Source: Neptunomonas qingdaonensis
GTDB lineage: Bacteria > Pseudomonadota > Gammaproteobacteria > Pseudomonadales > Balneatricaceae
Reading direction: 5' to 3'
Assembly: GCF_900113275.1 (NCBI RefSeq)
Contig: NZ_FOOU01000008.1
Location: 1-64,000, forward strand
Length of the DNA: 64,000 nucleotides
In this document: in pieces, positions 1-8,431 of the stretch
Numbering within the stretch: the stretch's first letter is position 1
Layout of the letters: every line of letters starts with the position of its first letter
Made by a program: the position numbers and the translations under genes
Notes under the pieces: generated by a model
What the model was told of the DNA's origin: nothing
Seen by the model: only the letters and a program-made list of their open reading frames with translations
The model's database searches: none

Positions 1-227
1 ACCGTTGCCGGCAAACGAATTGGTACAAAGGCTGGCGACGAGCCTTGATCCATTTCCTTCGATTCATTGATCCAGCGTCGAAGCAGGTTTGTGTTAAGGT
101 CATTATCCAAAGCGATGCGTGAAACAGACTTGCCAGAGTGCTGGCTTTCAGCAACCAGCCGGGCTTTGAATTCAGGCGTGTATTGACGGCGTTTTCGGTA
201 TGGGCGAGTTACGCTTACGTTGTTCAT
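1..227 (-). CDS. tnpA: IS66 family accessory protein TnpA, 5' part
   Basis: About 75 codons are visible from an ATG at 227. The product starts MNNVSVTRPYRKRRQYTPEF and continues into a helix-turn-helix with the signature NLLRRWI, then FVPIRLP, which is the usual layout of the small first protein of IS66 elements. This protein is needed for transposition with TnpB and the DDE transposase TnpC, which would lie beyond the left edge of the window. The frame is open to position 1, so the visible part is intact. The start lies about 80 bases inside the terminal repeat, as is normal for the family. Confidence 0.82.
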   Translation of the reverse strand, partial: MNNVSVTRPYRKRRQYTPEFKARLVAESQHSGKSVSRIALDNDLNTNLLRRWINESKEMDQGSSPAFVPIRLPAT

Positions 228-230
228 TTA

Positions 231-260
231 TAGTGTCCACTAACGAATAAGTGGACACTA
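231..260. repeat. Perfect 10-bp inverted repeat in the IS66 leader
   Basis: TAGTGTCCAC (231-240) and GTGGACACTA (251-260) are perfect inverted copies separated by 10 bases. They lie between the IS66 end and the tnpA start. The dyad could form a hairpin that limits read-through transcription entering the element, or be a regulatory dyad. This is inference from position only. Confidence 0.6.
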
Positions 261-309
261 TCATGACGCCTGCCGCACCAGGCTCAAGATGGGTTTACCG
301 GACGCTTAC

Positions 310-430
310 CATATAGTTGCCATGCAGCAACTTTATCTTGTTCCTGCGGTTTCCATTCAGCATCAAGAAAAGGCGTTTTTATTTTAAGAGAAGTCATTCC
401 CCAGCTATCGAGCCATTCACTCCATTTCAT
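310..430 (-). pseudogene. Third gene of the SIR2-TIR operon, truncated by IS66
   Basis: An ATG at 430 has a good ribosome site (AAGGA) and opens 40 codons starting MKWSEWLDSWGMTSLKIK and ending AAWQLY, where the IS66 terminal repeat begins. The start lies only about 20 bases after the TIR gene stop, so it was the distal gene of the same operon. The N-terminus has the look of a conserved small protein rich in Trp and charged residues; I have the impression that such proteins occur near TIR-like genes, but I cannot name a family with certainty. What remains is almost certainly non-functional unless fused read-through matters. Confidence 0.7.
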
Positions 431-450
431 GTGAGTATCCTTTCATTTTC

Positions 451-1044
451 TTAGCGTTGCCACTCAACCCTGGATCTGTTATTTACAAAATTTGGGAATG
501 AATTATCGGGAATTACTTTTGTACGGGTCAGAAATGCCTCATGAATCCATTTCTGAACTTCATTGGGGTTACTTGACCAATCATAAATTTTTGCGAAATC
601 CCCAAGGGCATTGTTCACTAAGCGAGGAGGTATTGTTTTTTCATAGTATTTCCGGTCAGGGTTATTGGTCGTATTAAAGAAACCGGTACTTTGCATCAAC
701 CCCTGTTTAGGAGGCTGGTAGCTTGGTAAAAGGATACCGATAAGACCAGAGCGAGGACTGTACTGAGTATGCCGAAGCGAAGCGCCAATCTCCCAGTCTA
801 CATGCTTACGTTTCCATGTTTCGGATCCAATAAGGACAACTGTAACTGTTGAGTCTCGAAGATATTTATCACGGATTATCTGGCGAATTCGATCAACTTG
901 CATGTGTTCATTGATGTCTCCGATCCTGACAGAGTGAGAGACCATAATATCGTGATGATATACAAACATTCTTTCAAATTGATCCCGGTAAGCTTGATCG
1001 TTGGCGTGGTGGTAACTTACAAATACTTTGTGTCGTTGACTCAT
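451..1044 (-). CDS. TIR-like domain protein (DUF1863/ThsB-like)
   Basis: This 197-aa protein opens with the strand HKVFVSYHHAND, followed by a loop with D43 and IRDKYLRDSTVTVVLIG, then VDWEIGASL. This is the MTH538/DUF1863 TIR-like fold. E85 in the DWEI segment sits where the catalytic glutamate of NAD-cleaving TIR domains is expected. In Thoeris, ThsB proteins of this type sense infection and make a cyclic ADP-ribose signal that activates a SIR2 effector. The gene follows the SIR2 gene on the same strand with a 247-base gap, so it may also have its own promoter. The start has GGAG eight bases upstream. No membrane segment is visible. The antiphage role is inferred from fold and neighbour. 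Confidence 0.78.
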   Translation of the reverse strand: MSQRHKVFVSYHHANDQAYRDQFERMFVYHHDIMVSHSVRIGDINEHMQVDRIRQIIRDKYLRDSTVTVVLIGSETWKRKHVDWEIGASLRHTQYSPRSGLIGILLPSYQPPKQGLMQSTGFFNTTNNPDRKYYEKTIPPRLVNNALGDFAKIYDWSSNPNEVQKWIHEAFLTRTKVIPDNSFPNFVNNRSRVEWQR

Positions 1045-1291
1045 CTACTGGACTCCATTTCCAATATTCCTTGAATAAATCACTATTAAAATCATAAACA
1101 TAATAGATCAAGCTAGAAATTTTTGTGGTTTATCTATTTTGCATAATACTTTTTCAGCTTCATTTAAAGGTTATAACATTAATCCGTTTAAACAATTTGA
1201 GCAAAAAAAATTGAAACTTACTTAGTTTGGAAATGGAGAGCGTCATGATTGTTGATAGCTCCCTGCTTCCTTTACTGGAAGTGAATTAATG

Positions 1292-4200
1292 TTACATTTC
1301 AAACTCTGCAAATCGAACTTCAGGTAGTGCATCTTTCTTGGCTTCTTGTAGTATTCGAAGTAATTCACTATTTTTAGATTGGGTAGTTTTCAGTATGTCC
1401 CTTGTAAGTCTAACAATCGCTGCTCGAATCAATGATGCACTCACTGCTTCCTTGCTAGAAGGTGATATATTTCGATAATCGGTGTTATCAAATATTATAG
1501 GTAGCGCTTCAATTAAGGATTCTGTCTCATTTCCAGAAAGGTAGTCCTTGTTATACATTTCGTTGGCCGTCCCAAGCAGGGCTGCCAAACCGGTTATACG
1601 CGACCCTATTAGATAAATTAACCTTAACGTCAGCCTAGTAGTCGTTTCAGAATTGCCTATATCTCTCCATTTCAATAGTGCATACGATGAATAAGCAATT
1701 TTATTCGCGTTTTGAGTTTGAAGACCTTGCCTGATGATTGACTCAACTCTTTCCACAAAGTGATTATTTGCTTTCGCAAAGTAGAGGAATGCTTCAATGA
1801 TAGTCTCTGCTGATCCCACTTCAACGTAAAAGGAGTACAACTTTTTGAAATTCTCTTCGGTCAGTAATGTAGTTGATAATGAAGGAACTATTGATTTGGA
1901 AAGAGCCTCGCCAATCAGGCTGCCTATTTCTTCTTGATCGTTGAATCCGAATGGATCTGCATCTTTTTGGATTTTTCGCCAAACAACAAGTCGCTCAAAA
2001 TTAATACTCGCTTGCTCTTCATTTGGGTACTCTTTTTCTCCCTCTGCTGTGGCTGCGTTTATAATATCTAGCAATAAACCTCGATAAAAGAGGTTGCTGT
2101 CAGAGGCTTCAAAAAGAAATTTCCTGACAAGATTTCTTACAGCACTATGGTTTTGACTTGGGAGTTTAAGCAGAACGTATTTCAGGAGCCCTGTTTCAGG
2201 AATATTTTGGAAATCGGGAGATTTTCCCCATATTTTTTCGGCAATTCTATCCCGTTCAATAGCCGTTAAAAAATTCTCCATTATTAATGGAAGAAGGCGA
2301 ATGAGAGCAGGAGAACTTCTAGCACCGCATGGGGCTATACTATCAATAATTTCATCTATACGACGATCCAGAACGTTATTCTGACTTCTATTCCCTGGGA
2401 ACTCAATCACTGGATTAGGCCAGTTTTCGTGATTACTTATACTAGTTTCTGTTTGCAGCGGAAACGACAACGCCTCAAAGAGCAACTCGTGGTGCTGAGA
2501 CTTTGGAATACTTTTGAGCGCGTAAGTGATCATATGACTGAGCGCATCGAACAGCCAAAAATGATTGAGCTTTTCATTATTTCCTAGCTCGGTAGCTAAT
2601 CGAAAAACAACCTTGGCTTGCTCTGGTGTTGCGCGCACCGAAGCACGGGCAAGAACTTCGATAAAAACACGCAAGCGATCAATTGCATAACGGGTGTTAT
2701 TTTTTTCGATTGTAAGCCCTTCTGAACTCCAGTATTTAATGGCTTGAATACAGCGATCCAGGAGGTAATCCGCAGCATTTTGCGTTAAATTTGCTATATT
2801 AGTACGAGAAAAAACTACGGTTAGCACATGTGATTGGTCGCTGTTCATTGCGCGGATGGCGAGAGAAAAGCGATGAATAAAATCTATATCGTGTAGTTGA
2901 ACCAGTCTGGATGCTGCTTCTGTTATGAAGCTAACGTTATTCCATCTTAAAGGCATGCCAGCAGAACCTAAAATGCCATCTATTAACAAGAGAGGGTGTG
3001 CTGAGGTATTGAACGTTACTGTTTTGGAATGATCTTTATATCTACCTGGTTCGAAGGATGGTTCGATTTCTTCCCGTTTAAGTTGGTTTTCTAATGCCTT
3101 GGCAATTTTCTCTTTAATAAACTCGATATGATCTAGTGGAGCGCATTTTATATTCTGGTAAAGTGAAGGGAGTTCTCTGTACTTTGTTTCTGGAGACCAA
3201 ATTTCTACACCACGTAATAACCATTCTGCCCATGCAAGGCGCGACAATATGTAAATCGAGTTGCGGTCATTACGATATTGTCCGAGCAGCTCATGATATG
3301 CGCCTGCTATTAATTTCTTTCCTTCATCGAATCGTCCCATTTCTGCTAAAAGAGATGCCTTTTTTAACTTCCATATAGGATCTCGATTTGTGATTTTCTG
3401 TGTGTTCTTTTCGATAGAAGGAAAGTCAAACTTGTCTCGCGCTACTATGGCTTGAAAGTACGCAAGCTCATCTGCTGATTCTGGCCAATGCTTCGTATCT
3501 CTCTCCAAGATTGCAATAGTCGTTTCTCTGATATTCTTGGATTCACCCTCAGTAGCCCAGCGTGTGCTCTTGAGCAACAATAAAGCAATTTCCATCTGTT
3601 GCTTTTTGGTTAACGCGCAAGGTTTGGCTGGATCACATATCTCAAGCATTTCTTTAACATTCCATGAGCGAACCAGGTCATAAGTGACGGAAGCCCTCCA
3701 AGCGATTTCATAAAGTAGTTTTGCTCGGCTATCTGGGGCCATTTTAGATAGGTTTTTTTCACTAGGAAATGGGGTGTTAATTTGGCTCTGTAATTGTTGC
3801 CGTAGCATACTTGGGCAAACTAACCAGCCAGGATATGACTTTCGATCTGTTTCAAGTAGCGGGAGCTGCTTTTCTAATAATGCTGCAGCATATTCTGGAT
3901 TATTGAAGGTTTTTTGCTGCTCTTCGGTCGTTATAGTGGATCCCTGTAATTGCGTTGGATGCCACTCCCAAACAGGTTTCGGTTTGAGGTGCTGCAAGGT
4001 TTGAAAAAATATTTTAGTTGCTTCTAAATGTTTTGTGTCGTGGTTATCGTAATGTGTGACAAGTTTAGTTAAATCAATAGGCGCTATATTGATGGATTCA
4101 AGATATTTCCTTTTCGCAACAGTTAAGTTTAGAGCTCCGACAAGGTAAATACGGCGGGAGTTTGTTGCCAACTGATCTCTTACCCAGCCTGTCCATTGTA

Positions 4201-4861
4201 AAAAATTGGGGTCATCGCCGGAAAATCCTAGCAGGCAGAGTTCGTTCTCAATGAAAACTTGTCTCGTGAAATTGACGAAAGCCGCATGGCTCTGTGGGTA
4301 TTTTCGGTAGTCCTCTTGAGTGAATATCAAATCTTCCGTTACGTTGATAGTTCCATGTAATTTGACAATACGAGGGGAGCGAAACCTAGAAAGGTCTTCC
4401 TGCCTAGAAACCACACTGTAAACGGGTTGATGGACCTTTTTTGAGGCGCACTCAAGTAAAGTGTCCCAGTTGGTAGTTAAAACCTCGGACCAGGGGAACT
4501 CAAGAAGAAGCTTATGGAGCTCGCCTGGTATCCATGCTTCATCGTTCACCTCTTTCTTGACCAGGTCAAGAAGTGCCTGCTTACCAAAGTAAGCGCTATA
4601 CTCTTCAGCTAGACGTAGGGGGTCAGAATTACTGTTGGCACCTAGCTCTTCTGCTAATATTTTAGAAAGATCGTACCAAAGTGGCAGTGTGCTATTAATA
4701 TCGCCAGTAGAAGCCGCACTTCTGCTGAAGCCTGCACCCACCATAACGGCTGCGCCGTGGTATGCATTGTCTTGTTGCCAAAGTGCCGCTGAGAGTTTCT
4801 TCAACGTGGTGTAATCGGGCAAATTAATAATATTCTTGTTTTCGGTAACTTCCTTATTCAT
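1292..4861 (-). CDS. Large SIR2-domain protein, probable defence NADase
   Basis: The 1189-aa product has an N-terminal SIR2 domain (about residues 35-260) with the NAD-binding signatures GAGFS (42-46), TTNWD (129-133), KLHGT (167-171) and GFSGDDPNF (212-220). The remaining 900 residues look largely helical and repeat-like, and I see no Walker A motif, coiled coil or membrane segment. This layout resembles long defence-associated sirtuins of the Dsr type, which deplete NAD when the C-terminal part senses a phage protein. It is unlike short ThsA, which carries a SLOG domain. The start has AAGGAG five bases upstream. It is the first gene of an operon with the TIR-like gene. A role as effector of the TIR signal, or as an independent sensor, is inference. 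Confidence 0.75.
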   Translation of the reverse strand: MNKEVTENKNIINLPDYTTLKKLSAALWQQDNAYHGAAVMVGAGFSRSAASTGDINSTLPLWYDLSKILAEELGANSNSDPLRLAEEYSAYFGKQALLDLVKKEVNDEAWIPGELHKLLLEFPWSEVLTTNWDTLLECASKKVHQPVYSVVSRQEDLSRFRSPRIVKLHGTINVTEDLIFTQEDYRKYPQSHAAFVNFTRQVFIENELCLLGFSGDDPNFLQWTGWVRDQLATNSRRIYLVGALNLTVAKRKYLESINIAPIDLTKLVTHYDNHDTKHLEATKIFFQTLQHLKPKPVWEWHPTQLQGSTITTEEQQKTFNNPEYAAALLEKQLPLLETDRKSYPGWLVCPSMLRQQLQSQINTPFPSEKNLSKMAPDSRAKLLYEIAWRASVTYDLVRSWNVKEMLEICDPAKPCALTKKQQMEIALLLLKSTRWATEGESKNIRETTIAILERDTKHWPESADELAYFQAIVARDKFDFPSIEKNTQKITNRDPIWKLKKASLLAEMGRFDEGKKLIAGAYHELLGQYRNDRNSIYILSRLAWAEWLLRGVEIWSPETKYRELPSLYQNIKCAPLDHIEFIKEKIAKALENQLKREEIEPSFEPGRYKDHSKTVTFNTSAHPLLLIDGILGSAGMPLRWNNVSFITEAASRLVQLHDIDFIHRFSLAIRAMNSDQSHVLTVVFSRTNIANLTQNAADYLLDRCIQAIKYWSSEGLTIEKNNTRYAIDRLRVFIEVLARASVRATPEQAKVVFRLATELGNNEKLNHFWLFDALSHMITYALKSIPKSQHHELLFEALSFPLQTETSISNHENWPNPVIEFPGNRSQNNVLDRRIDEIIDSIAPCGARSSPALIRLLPLIMENFLTAIERDRIAEKIWGKSPDFQNIPETGLLKYVLLKLPSQNHSAVRNLVRKFLFEASDSNLFYRGLLLDIINAATAEGEKEYPNEEQASINFERLVVWRKIQKDADPFGFNDQEEIGSLIGEALSKSIVPSLSTTLLTEENFKKLYSFYVEVGSAETIIEAFLYFAKANNHFVERVESIIRQGLQTQNANKIAYSSYALLKWRDIGNSETTTRLTLRLIYLIGSRITGLAALLGTANEMYNKDYLSGNETESLIEALPIIFDNTDYRNISPSSKEAVSASLIRAAIVRLTRDILKTTQSKNSELLRILQEAKKDALPEVRFAEFEM

Positions 4862-5546
4862 ACCAGCTCCTTAGTTTTTACCTATCGATAAAATACAGGT
4901 AAATCAATCAAATAACATCATGTGGTATGGAGAGCACTCCCTCTTTTTCTAATGGATCAAACTATATGTGGAATTCTGATTGTAGCCTGTTGTTCTATTG
5001 AAATATCAACTTTCACATACCCCGCAGGTTCAAGCGACTTATGCTTCAAGGCTATAGGGCTAATTTACCTTAAATGAACCATAGTAGTTGTCTAGTAAAC
5101 TAGTGGCGATTCATTAGCATCTTTTTTGAAGGCCCTAAAAATAGAGCTACATAGCTGATGGTGGCCTCATACAAGAGTGCCCCATATTTAGTAAACAAGT
5201 ATTTTGAAATAGTAAACGCTCATTCCTACATGGGAATTTCCTTGTTAATAGCACCTCATGATATTTGGTTTATTCTGGTAACTTGATAAGAAGTTGTGCA
5301 TTATCGCTTAGGTAATAAAGTGCAGGTAAGTTATCGCGTCAGTTCATATCGTTAAAACGCACATGTATATTTTCAACGGAGGAAAATGACAGCTGCAGTC
5401 AGGAAATCTTTCTTATTAATCCTTTATTGAATTAATGCACGCTAAGCAGTATGCGGCTAAACGCGTATGCGCAGTATTAAAATCATGGGCTGAATAGCCA
5501 TAAAAGCCTACCGAACAAGGAAAGAGTGCTTTCTCAAGGGGGAGTT
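4862..5546. other. AT-rich intergenic region between divergent accessory genes
   Basis: This stretch separates the minus-strand SIR2 gene from the plus-strand gene at 5547, so it must hold both promoters, but I see no clear consensus pair. It contains a 23-base segment at 5461-5483 that recurs imperfectly at 6786-6808. No open frame with a convincing start was found. Confidence 0.5.
5461..5483 (+). repeat. Imperfect 23-bp repeat, copy 1 (copy 2 at 6786-6808)
   Basis: This segment and 6786-6808 match at 19 of 23 positions. Both end in AGTATTAAAAT and both start with a near-palindromic CG/TG-rich core. Each copy lies 30 to 65 bases upstream of one of the unrecognised plus-strand genes, which suggests a shared promoter-proximal element or a trace of a duplicated end. 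Confidence 0.45.
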
Positions 5547-5891
5547 ATGCCGTTTAGACCAACTGCTGAACACCGAAGAAACGTAAAGGGTGTCATTTAT
5601 CCGCTCACCGCCGCAGTAGCGCGAAGATACGGTATACGTAACGATGGTGCATATCCGATTGGCGCTTTTTATACCCTTCATATAGACAACCGAATCTGGA
5701 GTTGCGTCGGGGGAATTTGGTTTCGGCCAAGTGATCCTTTAACAATCGAAAACCGAAACGTGAAGGAAGAAGATATCGTCCTTTTTCTGAGAGCGATCGA
5801 AAGCGGAGAGCCGACTCAACTTCGTTCTGGGAAAGCCGTTACATGGGAAGCCATTCCGCAAGCAGAAGCTTCTGAACTTCCCGATTCTTAA
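5547..5891 (+). CDS. Hypothetical protein, 114 aa
   Basis: I do not recognise this protein. I chose the ATG at 5547 over an upstream in-frame GTG because a strong ribosome site (AGGGGGAG) lies just before it. The product starts MPFRPTAEHRRN, is soluble, and is mixed alpha/beta with a tryptophan-containing segment (IWSCVGGIWF, roughly residues 51-60). It lies in an AT-rich block between the SIR2/TIR operon and the Tn7-like relic, so it is probably accessory cargo. No signal peptide or membrane segment is visible. Confidence 0.6.
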   Translation: MPFRPTAEHRRNVKGVIYPLTAAVARRYGIRNDGAYPIGAFYTLHIDNRIWSCVGGIWFRPSDPLTIENRNVKEEDIVLFLRAIESGEPTQLRSGKAVTWEAIPQAEASELPDS

Positions 5892-6037
5892 TTACGTGAA
5901 ATTATCTGACAAGGTGGTCAAGCTACTTAACAAATTGCCTTACTGGACTTTATACAGTTTCGCGGTTTTTGATAAGAAGTAAAGGTAGTAAAACCACGCA
6001 TTGCGGGAGTTATTGCGTCTATAGCGATGGATAACGA

Positions 6038-6643
6038 ATGAACACTGAAGAAAAATACAACAGAAGCCTCTCATTTTGGCGCCACTCTATGTATTACATG
6101 AACCTCGTTCAGGCATCATTAACAGAAACGGTTAGTAGTGAAAATATGTGGACTGTTGTAAGTGATGAGGAACTCTCGATAGAAAGATATAACGAAATTA
6201 CTCGTTGGAGTGATTTCAATATTGCTGTGCCAATTTTCTACAATTTTTATCATGCGCTAGAACTTCTATTAAAAGGGTTTGTATTGTATGACCACCCAAA
6301 TAAGAAGCCGAAATTGAATCACGACATTGAGCAACTGCTCAGAGATTTCAATAAAAGCTATAGTGATCATGCCCGCTTGGCTAGCCTTTTTAAAAAGTAC
6401 ATAACACCAAATGAGGGGCTTTTAAAAGAATTCTTTGTTTCAAATAAATCGTCAGCCAAAGGATACTATGAAGTTCTTCGTTATCCAACGAATCGGGACT
6501 TTGAAAAAACCTACAGTCATATGGCCCTCAAATATAACGGAGAAGCTGGAAGGTTGTTCTTTAGCGAAATGAATGGCGATATTTCCGAGTTGCGCACTTT
6601 AGCTGTAGAGTTAGGAAGAAATATGGAGGTTACCAATGTATAA
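6038..6643 (+). CDS. Hypothetical helical protein, weakly HEPN-like
   Basis: The 201-aa product is predicted to be largely helical. The segment FYNFYHALELLLKGFVL (about residues 67-83) followed by NHDIEQLLRDF resembles the core helices of HEPN-type domains found in toxins and abortive-infection proteins. I cannot see the RX4-6H ribonuclease motif, so an RNase function is not supported. GGATAACGA precedes the ATG. The gene is 146 bases after its upstream neighbour and in the same direction; it may form a loose unit with it. It is AT-rich compared with the core genes to the right. Function unknown. Confidence 0.55.
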   Translation: MNTEEKYNRSLSFWRHSMYYMNLVQASLTETVSSENMWTVVSDEELSIERYNEITRWSDFNIAVPIFYNFYHALELLLKGFVLYDHPNKKPKLNHDIEQLLRDFNKSYSDHARLASLFKKYITPNEGLLKEFFVSNKSSAKGYYEVLRYPTNRDFEKTYSHMALKYNGEAGRLFFSEMNGDISELRTLAVELGRNMEVTNV

Positions 6644-6785
6644 CAATCATACAATTATAATCAGTCCCCAAGTATTTTCTTCTAATTTTGCAGAGATTTG
6701 TTCTAGTTCATCTGTAAAAAAATTTTATTTATCAGATGGTTGAGTAGATAATAAGTTAATCTACAATGCAAATCATATCAAAAAA

Positions 6786-6808
6786 ACACGCATGTGTAGT
6801 ATTAAAAT
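6786..6808 (+). repeat. Imperfect 23-bp repeat, copy 2
   Basis: This is the partner of 5461-5483 (19 of 23 identical). It lies 28 bases before the start of the gene at 6836. Confidence 0.45.
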
Positions 6809-6835
6809 ATTAGAATTTCGAGCAATAAATAAAAT

Positions 6836-7567
6836 ATGAATAAATATTGTACGTATAGCATAAGACGATTTTATGAACTCTTTATAAGTAGGCGTTTTGA
6901 TCAAAATGATGTGGCACTATTTATTGTTTTAGCAAGAGATTACTCTAAAAAGGGGAGTGTCATTCGAGAGCTTGGCGATTTTCTTGCTCATCCCCAACAA
7001 AAAGATAGAGGGATTGTAATAAATAGCATTAATAAACTTATGTTGGAGTTTGAGGAGTATTTAGAAGATGACTATAGGTTACCTCAGGGGCTCCCTGAGA
7101 GCGTGCCTCGGTTTGAAGGAATAGGAGGTGATGATGAAATTATTCGAGATTTAAGTTTGATATTTGAGTCATTCGGTATTAAAAAACTAGACATTAATAA
7201 GAATAATAAAAGTTATAGAGAATTAGTTTTCTGTCTCATTTTTTTACTTGGTAATTTCAAAATAAAATATCGTGATACTATACTTGATTTAGAAATATCC
7301 TATTCGAGTTCTTTAGCTCTTAAAGCTCAATGTATGAGTACTAAATTTATTAATCATTATGCCCAAGTTACAATAATTGCTGTTCCTAATATCTGGAGAA
7401 GGTCTGATTCTAGTCGCCTAAATGGTCATATTTTAGATGGTTACATTGTTCGACGATTCAAAGAGGGTTTTTTAGGAGCCATAAAGTACGAACAAGCCCT
7501 ATCTCTTGATACACCAAGTATAAAAGACTTTGGCAGAGGTGAAGTTTGGCCAATGGACGGAAAATAA
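6836..7567 (+). CDS. Hypothetical protein, 243 aa
   Basis: I do not recognise this protein. It is a soluble, mixed-fold product starting MNKYCTYSIRRFYELFISRR, with a conserved-looking segment RELGDFLAHPQQKDRG near residues 44-59 that I associate only loosely with uncharacterised proteins of genomic islands. There is no clear Shine-Dalgarno sequence; the ATG lies in an A/T-rich leader (AATAAATAAAAT). Codon use is AT-rich, like the two genes before it, and unlike the phasin gene to the right. It ends about 140 bases before the Tn7-like repeats. Confidence 0.55.
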   Translation: MNKYCTYSIRRFYELFISRRFDQNDVALFIVLARDYSKKGSVIRELGDFLAHPQQKDRGIVINSINKLMLEFEEYLEDDYRLPQGLPESVPRFEGIGGDDEIIRDLSLIFESFGIKKLDINKNNKSYRELVFCLIFLLGNFKIKYRDTILDLEISYSSSLALKAQCMSTKFINHYAQVTIIAVPNIWRRSDSSRLNGHILDGYIVRRFKEGFLGAIKYEQALSLDTPSIKDFGRGEVWPMDGK

Positions 7568-7705
7568 TTTAGCTTGGTCTATAATTTTGCCCCTAAACCT
7601 CAGCATCCATTACTGACGTTACACTAAGGCTGAATATCGCCTCAGGTTATATTTTTCACATGTAGTATAATTACAAAATGGGTTCTAGGTTTTTTCGTGG
7701 GTAAC

Positions 7706-7962
7706 TTTATGCAATCTTTCACTACATTTTTATGCAAACTTATGCTGCATATTCCCCCGTAACTTGTTGTTTTACAGTTATCGTTTATGCAGACTTTCGG
7801 TGCAAACGACAAAATGTCTGATTTACTTAAGTTTCTAGTGTAAAACTGCTGTTGTACGCCTTAGTGGTACACAAGGTGGAGCACATGGCCAGAACCCTCA
7901 GCTTAGCTCAAGTGTCGTTTCCAGCATAAGTCTGCCTAAAACCTATACAAGTTTGCATAATT
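7706..7962. repeat. Direct and inverted 15-bp repeats, TnsB-site-like
   Basis: Three direct copies of the pattern TTTATGCAnACTTwy occur at 7706-7720, 7729-7743 and 7784-7798. Two inverted copies occur at 7926-7940 and 7948-7962. Neighbouring copies are 22-23 bases apart at each side, about two helical turns, as in the transposase-binding arrays at ends of Tn7-like elements. The opposing orientation at the two sides would fit the left and right ends of an element that has lost its interior. Assignment to TnsB is inference. Confidence 0.55.
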
Positions 7963-8014
7963 TTCCCCATAAGCATTATTTTTGTAGTGAAATTATGAAG
8001 ATGGTGGCAGTGCT

Positions 8015-8113
8015 ATGTATCGACGTAACCTCAAACATTACCGCGTAAAAAATCTTTTTACGTTTGCCAGTCTTAAAATGGATCGCGTTATGACCGTTGA
8101 ATCCCAAGACTAA
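8015..8113 (+). pseudogene. TnsA-like endonuclease, N-terminal fragment
   Basis: An open frame of 32 codons starts MYRRNLKHYRVKNLFTFASL and ends MTVESQD before a TAA. This resembles the start of TnsA-type endonucleases of Tn7-like and CAST-type transposons, including the Y(K/R)R.L..SRVKN and VES elements; the catalytic core would follow and is absent here. It lies directly inside a repeat array, as tnsA does at the right end of Tn7-like elements. The gene is broken and surely inactive. The call rests on remembered family sequences, so a profile search is needed. Confidence 0.6.
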
Positions 8114-8366
8114 CAGCCCTTGCACAGCCTCTAAACTCCTGAAAGCGAACGTTGAGTGAGCGGAAGAGCGTGGTAGGTGTCGACCCTAAACTGGCGATGG
8201 TCTGATCTTTTGTTACTGCGCCACCGAGAGGAGCAAAACAAAACTGTAAACGTTAGCCTGCAACCTACGCTACGCAGGATTGCATCTGCACAAAAAAAAC
8301 ATATTTATATATGTCCTTTATTTTTAAAGAGTTAGCAGAAAATAGTAACTAATAAATATAAATATG

Positions 8367-8393
8367 TTGCATTGCAGCATAGAGCGCTATACT
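8367..8393 (+). promoter_or_regulatory. Probable phasin promoter
   Basis: TTGCAT (8367-8372) and TATACT (8388-8393) are separated by 15 bases, a short but usable sigma-70 spacing, and lie about 40 bases before the phasin start. A second TTGCAG overlaps. The -10 match is strong, the -35 less certain. Confidence 0.5.
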
Positions 8394-8431
8394 ATTCATC
8401 CATCAACTACTTTTCTATATGGGTATACATC

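Larger units (their letters stand above)
1..309 (-). mobile_element. End of an IS66-family insertion sequence
   Basis: Read on the minus strand, the element starts at 309 with GTAAGCGTCCGGTAAACCC, the terminal inverted repeat pattern of IS66-family elements. A tnpA-type reading frame begins about 80 bases inside. The rest of the element lies outside the window, so its second end and target duplication cannot be seen. The insertion cuts off the coding sequence that begins at 430 after 40 codons, so it post-dates that gene. Confidence 0.85.
7568..8366. other. Gene-poor stretch holding a decayed Tn7-like transposon end
   Basis: This 800-base stretch has no intact gene. It contains five copies of a 15-bp motif in two orientations (7706-7962) and a 32-codon TnsA-like fragment (8015-8113). 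The segment 8114-8366 shows nothing that I can assign apart from the approach to the phasin promoter. Confidence 0.6.

Noticed and set aside
5892-6037. Possible attC-like ends between the unrecognised genes
   Set aside because: An RYYYAAC-like heptamer occurs but no GTTRRRY partner, so gene cassettes are not supported.
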